From a virus, in IMG/VR virus record IMGVR_UViG_3300030107_004408, positions 1-58,737 of that record: DNA of 58,737 nucleotides. The stretch is one strand, 5' to 3'. A program made the translations under genes and the position numbers. Below the pieces are notes generated by a model. It did no database searches, had not been told where the DNA came from, and was given only the letters and a program-made list of their open reading frames with translations. Every line of letters starts with the position of its first letter. The first letter of the stretch is position 1. Below are positions 54,270-58,737 of the stretch, in pieces.

Positions 54270-54793
54270 ACTCCATATACTAATACGGCAACGGCAAAAA
54301 AAGGGGATGCCTTGAGTTGAGCCGAAAGAATTGAGGCGAGACGAAAGGCTACGCTGGCAGGATCGCTACGACGAAGTCGGATCGTCACTGCAAGAGCGGG
54401 TTGTGCCCGAGCGAAGCGAGGCATAGCACAAGACCGGCACGAGGAACGAGTGTCCTTCTCCAGCGACGTAGTAATCCCCGTCTAGGCTTACGGGTTCCGT
54501 AAGGGGGAGGACGAGGAGCTAGCGACGAGGACGGTGGACGCTTGCTCTCCCCGGAGACTGCAACGCGATAACGCGTTGTCCTTCAGCGCAACTTGTTGCG
54601 CTACCGAGCGAGCGAAGCGAGCGAGGCGCCGGCGGCGGCCTAGGCTTCGCGGCGTAGCGCTAGGGAGCGAGCCCAACGGGGCGAGCGTTACGCGGCTGGT
54701 GATAGTGGCTGGTGGGTGGGTGGGTTGCATTGCATCCTCTGGGGTAGGGCTAGACCGCTAGCCGGTGAAGACTAGCGGCCTAGCGTTAGGGCT
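54270..54793. ncRNA. Hairpin-dense gene-free block, possible structured RNA or origin
   Basis: About 520 bases without a supported gene. Perfect hairpins include CTTACGG-GTT-CCGTAAG (54487-54503), CAACGCG-ATAA-CGCGTTG (54561-54578), AGCGCAAC-TT-GTTGCGCT (54585-54602) and GGCTAG-ACCG-CTAGCC (54748-54763). Small GAA-loop hairpins (GCGAAGC, CGACGAAGTCG) recur, as does GAGCGAAGCGAG. An outer TTGTGC/GCACAA stem encloses one of them near 54410-54431. Long complex phage RNAs of the GOLLD and ROOL kind have a similar look, but I cannot match a family. An origin is the alternative. Confidence 0.35.
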
Positions 54794-55051
54794 CTACAGG
54801 TGGCGCGTCCACATGAAGTGACAGGCTAGGGCCTGTACCGCTAGCAGGGCTAGCAGTACGGGCGTCCGGATAAGGACGAAACCTAGCACCTCGGTGCGCC
54901 AGTCGTAGCGCTCGTGGGCTATCGCTCGGTGGGTGTCCTTCAGTCCTTGCCAGTAGGCAGCTAGCAGAAGACTGCTAGCCGCCAGGGCGCACACTGTGAC
55001 GCTCACCAGAGCGAAGAGGTCCCAAGCGTCGCCGGTGCCGGTGCCGCTCAT
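54794..55051 (-). CDS. Two-pass membrane protein
   Basis: The 85-aa protein has two hydrophobic segments (LFALVSVTVCALAASSLLLA, about 12-31, and GFVLIRTPVLLALLAVQALA, about 57-76) joined by a charged loop. It is translationally coupled to the zinc-finger gene by an ATGA overlap. The pair has its own promoter, with an operator-like palindrome. This is the layout of small exclusion or immunity genes, but that function is only a suggestion. A GC-rich repeat region follows. Confidence 0.7.
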   Translation of the reverse strand: MSGTGTGDAWDLFALVSVTVCALAASSLLLAAYWQGLKDTHRAIAHERYDWRTEVLGFVLIRTPVLLALLAVQALACHFMWTRHL

Positions 55052-55698
55052 GCTGCCACCTCGCGGCTGCGCTCGTCCTTCCATGCCTGCGCGATGGCGT
55101 CCGCTTCGCTCATGTCCTCGTCTTCCACTAGACCGCTAGCGTTGCGGTACATGCGCTTGATGCGCTTGGCATCTACCTCTGGGGTGTCGTCCGTGCCGTT
55201 GTTGAGCATCGCATTGGCCATAGCGATAGCGTCCCGCACATTGTCGGTCGCCAGCGCTGTCCGCAGTGCCATGTCCTCGCAAGCTTGAACCCCGATGCCT
55301 TCGGCGTCTGGGTAGAGTTCCTGAGCCTTGAGCTGCGCAGCCTTACGGGCCTCTCCGTCATCGCTCCAGTTGTAGAGGTGTGAGAAGTCGACTTGTTGCA
55401 AACCTCCTACGGCTCCACAGGTAGGACAGCAAGCCTTGCGGCCCTCTTCCTTGTTCCAAAGCCACTGACTGTCGGCACCGTCTTCCTTCCCTACGCGTAC
55501 GAGGCCGACCACATAGCCGGCAGCCTTAGACGAGACACCATTCTTCACGCGTTGCGCTATGGACCGAACCGGGATGGCTCGCGCTACGAGTTTGGTCCTG
55601 TCGTCTCCGAATAGGTCCGCATCGTTACGGGTGCTAGTGCTAGGGGCCTTGGCGCTAGGGGCGTTGGCTTTGCGGGTCTTGGTTGTCTTGGTAGTCAT
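55048..55698 (-). CDS. Zinc-finger protein of the leftward operon, unknown
   Basis: The 216-aa protein has a Lys/Thr/Ser-rich, probably disordered N-terminus, a CCPTCGAVGGLQ segment (about 94-105) that could bind zinc, and an acidic helical C-terminal half. It is not recognised. The ATG at 55698 has GGAGAAAGTG before it; an in-frame start at 55770 has none and lies in the promoter. It is a candidate early regulator or anti-host protein. The gene is monodirectional with its membrane partner, away from the rightward early block. Confidence 0.7.
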   Translation of the reverse strand: MTTKTTKTRKANAPSAKAPSTSTRNDADLFGDDRTKLVARAIPVRSIAQRVKNGVSSKAAGYVVGLVRVGKEDGADSQWLWNKEEGRKACCPTCGAVGGLQQVDFSHLYNWSDDGEARKAAQLKAQELYPDAEGIGVQACEDMALRTALATDNVRDAIAMANAMLNNGTDDTPEVDAKRIKRMYRNASGLVEDEDMSEADAIAQAWKDERSREVAA

Positions 55699-55727
55699 CA
55701 CTTTCTCCGTTGTGTGATGTGTGAAAT

Positions 55728-55746
55728 CCGGGGCACCGTGCCCCGG
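55728..55746 (-). promoter_or_regulatory. Leader hairpin of the leftward operon
   Basis: CCGGGGCA, loop CGG, TGCCCCGG, a perfect 8-bp stem about 30 bases before the ATG at 55698, followed by ACAACGGAGAAAG. It matches the hairpin-plus-ribosome-site layout of the rightward early genes. Confidence 0.55.
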
Positions 55747-55756
55747 TCGGTCTGTG

Positions 55757-55798
55757 TGACCTACGGTCACTATAGCGTGTTAGGGCTGCGGATTTCAA
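55757..55798 (-). promoter_or_regulatory. Leftward early promoter with operator-like palindrome
   Basis: On the minus strand TTGAAA (55793-55798), an 18-base spacer and TATAGT (55769-55774). The palindrome GTGACC-GTA-GGTCAC (55757-55771) covers the end of the -10 box and the start site. The same 13-base core TGACCGTAGGTCA occurs at the rightward promoter near 56227, at the same offset from the -10 box. Confidence 0.65.
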
Positions 55799-56199
55799 GG
55801 GTTAGGCATCATTGTTACATTTCGTTACATATGGCCTGACCTAGGCCTAGCGGTCTAGGCTTAGAGGCCTAGCCTTAGGGCGTTATCATAATAGTTGTAA
55901 TGTTAAGGTCGTTTCGAAAGGTCCGCAGCACAAGGCGGCCAGCGCCAGATCGGGCCGGGCCAGGCCTGGGATCAGCGGTCACGCCGGTTTAGTAGCTACG
56001 AGCAGCGGTTACGCCGCTTTGCTTCGCTGATGATAGTGAACTAAGAGCCTTAAGGTTTAATAGCCCAAGGTCTGGTGGCCTAACGTTAGATAAATCAGGC
56101 GCTCCACGTGGTGCACGCCCCAAAACCACCGTTACATTCATTGACACGACCATATCCCAGGTTCAACCTGCATTATCGGAGGGTCAGTCATTTAGGGCT
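55799..56199. other. Gene-free block B with repeats shared with block A
   Basis: About 400 bases between the two divergent promoters, without a supported gene. It holds GATCAGCGGTCACGCCGGTT (55970-55989), GAGCAGCGGTTACGCCGCTT (56000-56019), TGATGATAGTGA (56028-56039) and GGTTCAACCTGCATTATCG (56160-56178), which repeat elements of block A in order. Its left part is rich in CTAG and in GGCCTAG/CTAGGCC palindromes. Confidence 0.5.
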
Positions 56200-56241
56200 A
56201 TGAAACCCTAACCTAAACGGGCTAAGATGACCGTAGGTCAT
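56200..56241 (+). promoter_or_regulatory. Rightward early promoter with operator-like palindrome
   Basis: ATGAAA (56200-56205), a 17-base spacer and TAAGAT (56223-56228). ATGACC-GTA-GGTCAT (56227-56241) covers the start site, sharing the core TGACCGTAGGTCA with the leftward promoter. A GTCATC-GTT-GATGAC hairpin (56237-56251) begins the transcript. It would feed the early block. Confidence 0.55.
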
Positions 56242-56364
56242 CGTTGATGACTTGGCGGAGCTATGTCTAGCTCCTTTGCTCTTTGGCATGGGCTGTTAAG
56301 CCCTTATAACTGTAGCAATCTTGTCGTGAGACACGTTGCTACTAACTTGTTTATCTCTTCGTTG

Positions 56365-56467
56365 GGGGGAGGTTGCATAGGCTTAGGCTTATGTAGCCTC
56401 CCCCACCTTTTCTACGTTGTAGTCCTGCTATCGGCTTTCGGTAGTAGGTCACACAATGGAGAAAACA
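56365..56467 (+). promoter_or_regulatory. Two-hairpin leader of the gene at 56468
   Basis: A long hairpin pairs GGGGGAGG (56365-56372) with CCTCCCCC (56397-56404), with further inner pairing. A second hairpin pairs CCTGCTATCG (56424-56433) with CGGTAGTAGG (56439-56448, with wobbles). ACACAATGGAGAAAACA and the ATG at 56468 follow. Confidence 0.5.
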
Positions 56468-56992
56468 ATGGAAGATACAGACCTAAAACTCGTAATGACT
56501 GATCTCGGTCGTACTCAACAGATGCTTAGCTTCCCTGCTCTTATGGAGTTGGCCGCTGCTCTGGTCAAAGCGGCTAACGACTTTGTGGTGGAAGGCATCA
56601 AGGCTGATGACGTTAACGCTGTTCCTTTCGAGGAGCTTAGTTACAACGTCATTATGGCGCTCGCAACCCTTCGTGAGGAGAGGCCGCTACTGTTTGATGC
56701 CCTGGATAAGGATGTTGACGGTATGCTCTACAGTCACGCCTCTGCCCATGAGTTTGAGCTTATGCTGGCTAGAGTTGATTTAGAAGATACCGCACGGGAA
56801 GCCCTGATTACGGGTAAGGATCCGCACGGTATTGGACATTTCGCTGCGGGCCTCTATGCTACGGATGCAGAGGTTAACGAGGACGACGGTAAGCCTCAGT
56901 ACATTGAGTGCGACGAGCAGTTCTCGCGTAGCCTTATGGACCAGTTGGCTAAGGACTTGCGTCCTACCTTCGATGACGAGGTACCGTTCTAA
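56468..56992 (+). CDS. Acidic early protein with SSB-like C-terminal tip
   Basis: The 174-aa protein is helical and acidic, and its last residues FDDEVPF match the SSB C-terminal tip (DDDIPF in E. coli) that binds many repair and replication proteins. No OB fold is evident. It may recruit or distract host SSB partners. It is the first clear gene after the rightward early promoter. The ATG at 56468 follows GGAGAAAACA; the in-frame ATG at 56456 is part of this site. It is coupled to the next gene by TAATG. Confidence 0.75.
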   Translation: MEDTDLKLVMTDLGRTQQMLSFPALMELAAALVKAANDFVVEGIKADDVNAVPFEELSYNVIMALATLREERPLLFDALDKDVDGMLYSHASAHEFELMLARVDLEDTAREALITGKDPHGIGHFAAGLYATDAEVNEDDGKPQYIECDEQFSRSLMDQLAKDLRPTFDDEVPF

Positions 56993-57234
56993 TGGGCGTT
57001 AACTACTCGGAGGATTACCTTAGGATGTCGTTACTTTACGACGACTTTGAGGTAGTGCTCATTGATGGCAGTCCTGAGTATAAGTACACTAGTACTACGG
57101 ATGATAGTGAGTACTACCTGCCTAAAGACGTGCATACTCGCAGACAGGCCATTCGAGCACGGATACTTCTAGGGTTACTTAACCCTATCCGGCCTGACTA
57201 TATGAAGGTTTACGGTGGCTACGGCTGCCGTTGA
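56992..57234 (+). CDS. Small early protein, unknown
   Basis: The 80-aa protein is rich in Tyr and Asp in its first half (EDYLRMSLLYDDFEVVL) and basic and helical later (RRQAIRARILLGLL). Not recognised. It overlaps the previous stop by one base and is followed by the hairpin leader of the next gene. Confidence 0.65.
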   Translation: MGVNYSEDYLRMSLLYDDFEVVLIDGSPEYKYTSTTDDSEYYLPKDVHTRRQAIRARILLGLLNPIRPDYMKVYGGYGCR

Positions 57235-57246
57235 ATATAACGACAG

Positions 57247-57314
57247 GATGCTTCAGCTTAACGGCTGAAGCGTCTCACGGTGTATTCAACACCATAACAA
57301 CAACGGAGAAAACA
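57247..57314 (+). promoter_or_regulatory. Two-hairpin leader of the gene at 57315
   Basis: An 11-bp stem pairs GATGCTTCAGC (57247-57257) with GCTGAAGCGTC (57264-57274) around TTAACG. A second stem pairs GGTGT (57279-57283) with ACACC (57289-57293). ACAACGGAGAAAACAATG follows. Confidence 0.6.
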
Positions 57315-57509
57315 ATGAAGAACTGCACTAACTGTTCCAGGCTGAGAGAGGAGCGGGATGACCTGCTGGAATCCGTGAAGGACCTGCTAGACCTGACCGA
57401 GTACGGAGACATAGACGGGATGGTCTGGGAGCTGGTTAACGATGGAGACGAGTGGGTCGTCGAGAGACTCAACCGAGCGCAGCGTTTAGTCGACAACGGA
57501 GGTGAGTGA
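57315..57509 (+). CDS. Small coiled-coil protein
   Basis: The 64-aa protein starts with a CxxC (CTNC) and continues with a charged helix (RLREERDDLLESVKDLLDL), a coiled-coil style small protein. Unknown function. The ATG at 57315 has GGAGAAAACA before it; an upstream in-frame start at 57231 lies in the leader. A possible 17-codon peptide gene overlaps its stop. Confidence 0.6.
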   Translation: MKNCTNCSRLREERDDLLESVKDLLDLTEYGDIDGMVWELVNDGDEWVVERLNRAQRLVDNGGE

Positions 57510-57562
57510 TGATCAATAAACACTGCGGTGAATACCAGACACTTATCCATGGTCGTCTCTGA
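57509..57562 (+). CDS. Possible 17-aa peptide
   Basis: An ATG overlapping the previous stop (TGATG) opens a frame of 17 codons ending at TGA 57560-57562, with GGAGG about 8 bases before it. It could be a small peptide or a translational coupling remnant; nothing else supports it. Confidence 0.25.
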   Translation: MINKHCGEYQTLIHGRL

Positions 57563-57573
57563 GTGTAGCGCCA

Positions 57574-57644
57574 GATGCTTCAGCTTAGCGGTTGAAGCAT
57601 CCCACGATACGCTCAGTATCACAACAACAACGGAGATAAGACAA
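57574..57644 (+). promoter_or_regulatory. Two-hairpin leader of the MoxR gene
   Basis: Stem GATGCTTCAGC (57574-57584) / GTTGAAGCATC (57591-57601) with loop TTAGCG, a near copy of the 57247 hairpin with one compensating G-T pair. The second stem is GATAC (57606-57610) / GTATC (57616-57620). ACAACAACGGAGATAAG and the ATG at 57645 follow. Confidence 0.6.
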
Positions 57645-58737
57645 ATGCTACATAACAATAACTACCCACATGATGTGGTCGTACGTTCCTTTGCCATGGC
57701 TTTGCTAGTCCTTAGAGACAAGCTGCCTACTGGTATCGGAGCTTCGCCTCCCATGCTTTGGGGTGATGGTGGTCGCGGTAAGACTTCACTCGTTAAGTCT
57801 ATCGCTACTAAGGTTAACGTTCCTTACTACATCATTCGCTGCCCAGATGAGGAGCCTGCTAATCAAGCTGGCTACCCTGTGCCGGATATGAGTACGGGTA
57901 CTGTGCGTCGTATGCCTAGTCATATGTGTCACGACGTTAAGGCTAACAACGGTAACTTCATCGTGTTCTTCGATGAGCTTGCTGATGCGCCTAGGGCTAC
58001 CCAGGTTTCGTTTCACGCTCCCATCATTGATGGTGAGTGGGGGGAGGTTAAGCTTCCTCCTCATATGCGTGCTGCTGCTAGCAATCCACCGGAGATCAGT
58101 ACTACTGGTGGTACCATCAGTAACACTGTAGCCAAGCGCTTTGTTCACTTCTGGTATGACCCGAGTGAGGACAACTTCGTTAAGGCTATGATGACTCCTG
58201 GTGTCGGTGGTAGCTGGCCTGAGCCTGACGTTCCTAACCTTCCTAAGGATTGGGCTAACGAGCTTCCGGCTGCACAGTCATTGGTCGCTCAGTTCCTTAA
58301 GGCTAAGCCTGGGAACCTTACCCTTAGTAAGCAAGAGCGTGAGTCGCAGATTGAGTGGAAGCCTACTCCCTGTGAGCGTTCGTGGACTACTGCTATCGTT
58401 CATTACGCTGCATGCGTTGCAGCTAACGAGCCCGGCCTCATGCATTGCATGATTGCCGGTAGCGTAGGGCAAGGACGGGCTAACGAGTTCCTTACTTGGG
58501 TACGTAACCTTGACTTGCCTGACCCTGAGGACATCCTGTTTAACTGCGACAGTTACACCATCCCAGCTAGGACTGACCAGATCTTGGCTATGGCATCTAG
58601 TGTAGTGGAATGTGTTGTTAGGAATAACAACGCTGACCGCTGGACTCGTGGGTGGTCAGTACTTAAGCGTCTACTGGATAACGGACGTGGTGACTACGCT
58701 TCGCTAGTTGCTCCCAAGCTTGCGCAGAACATGCCTA
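57645..58737 (+). CDS. MoxR-like AAA+ ATPase (continues at base 1)
   Basis: The frame is open to the end of the window and continues at bases 1-173, giving 388 aa. Walker A is GDGGRGKT (40-47) and Walker B FIVFFDEL (105-112, with D110 and E111). The rest, with SNPPEIS-like sensor text and helical C-terminus, fits MoxR-type AAA+ proteins, which act as chaperones with VWA partners. The VWA/metallopeptidase is encoded 1.3 kb downstream. GGAGATAAGACAA precedes the ATG. Confidence 0.85.
   Translation, partial: MLHNNNYPHDVVVRSFAMALLVLRDKLPTGIGASPPMLWGDGGRGKTSLVKSIATKVNVPYYIIRCPDEEPANQAGYPVPDMSTGTVRRMPSHMCHDVKANNGNFIVFFDELADAPRATQVSFHAPIIDGEWGEVKLPPHMRAAASNPPEISTTGGTISNTVAKRFVHFWYDPSEDNFVKAMMTPGVGGSWPEPDVPNLPKDWANELPAAQSLVAQFLKAKPGNLTLSKQERESQIEWKPTPCERSWTTAIVHYAACVAANEPGLMHCMIAGSVGQGRANEFLTWVRNLDLPDPEDILFNCDSYTIPARTDQILAMASSVVECVVRNNNADRWTRGWSVLKRLLDNGRGDYASLVAPKLAQNMP
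58639..58737. repeat. Terminal direct repeat of the window ends (98 bp)
   Basis: Bases 58639-58736 are identical to bases 1-98; base 58737 is A where base 99 is C. This is the sign of a circularly closed assembly, or of a real terminal repeat. The last mismatch is probably an end-of-read error. Confidence 0.9.

Noticed and set aside
54488-54761. Two frames of 75-80 codons on both strands of the hairpin-dense block
   Set aside because: They are rich in Arg/Ser/Ala from GCGAGC repeats and have no ribosome sites.
56263-56502. A 79-codon hydrophobic reading frame upstream of 56468
   Set aside because: GGAG stands only two bases before the ATG, the frame overlaps the next gene and covers the leader hairpins. 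The real ribosome site belongs to 56468.
187-57644. Repeated leader hairpins as CRISPR or mobile repeats
   Set aside because: Stems differ in sequence, spacing is by gene, and there are no cas genes or target-site duplications.
1-58737. A lysogeny module with integrase
   Set aside because: No integrase, recombinase or classic repressor gene is visible. The double operator shows regulation but does not prove a temperate life.

Overview
The window is a complete or nearly complete genome of a tailed phage, most likely a podovirus. Bases 58639-58736 repeat bases 1-98 exactly, and only the last base differs from base 99. The sequence therefore closes into a circle of about 58,638 bp, or is a terminally redundant linear assembly. 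One gene, a MoxR-like AAA+ ATPase, crosses the junction. There is a terminase, portal, scaffold, capsid, nozzle-like tail hub and two very large ejection-type proteins, but no tape measure, sheath, integrase, phage RNA polymerase, tRNA or CRISPR array. Shine-Dalgarno sites of the GGAG type precede most genes, so the host is a bacterium. Tail-fibre repeats of the 'VDGSIDTAHIAD' type recall marine phages, and the lysis genes suggest a Gram-negative host. Both points are inferences.

Layout. (1) A rightward early block runs from about 56.2 kb through the junction to 3.6 kb. It holds a small acidic protein with an SSB-like C-terminal tip, two small unknown proteins, the MoxR ATPase, a basic unknown protein, a VWA/HExxH metallopeptidase-like protein and one further unknown protein. 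Almost every one of these genes has its own leader, made of one or two stem-loops followed by a near-constant ACAACGGAGATAAC ribosome site. (2) A rightward replication block lies at 4.07-16.5 kb: a possible winged-helix protein, primase-helicase, SNF2-like helicase, Cas4/RecB-like nuclease, small HTH protein, Sak4-like RecA ATPase, SSB-like protein, a uracil-DNA-glycosylase/DNA polymerase A fusion, a deoxyribosyltransferase-like protein and an SMC/RecF-like ATPase. A decoration-like virion gene with its own promoter sits against this flow at 4.5-5.3 kb. (3) Paired hairpin terminators at 16.5 kb separate this block from the late genes. (4) The late block runs leftward from 54.2 to 16.6 kb in the order packaging, head, neck and nozzle, spikes, ejection proteins (1374 and 3698 aa), fibres, lysis. 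(5) A leftward two-gene operon (zinc-finger protein and two-pass membrane protein) lies at 54.8-55.7 kb.

Three gene-free blocks (3.57-4.07, 54.21-54.79 and 55.70-56.47 kb) hold most of the visible control sequence. The promoters on either side of 56 kb both have the palindrome TGACCGTAGGTCA over the -10/+1 region, which looks like a shared operator. Two of the blocks carry the same series of short repeats in the same order. The third is dense in perfect hairpins and may be a structured RNA or an origin.

Host RNA polymerase probably transcribes the whole genome, since sigma70-like promoters are visible and no phage polymerase is. The replication genes form a self-contained primase/helicase/polymerase/annealing set. 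The most novel elements are the MoxR-VWA module with its hairpin leaders, the two-operator switch, the UDG-polymerase fusion, and the leftward two-gene operon.
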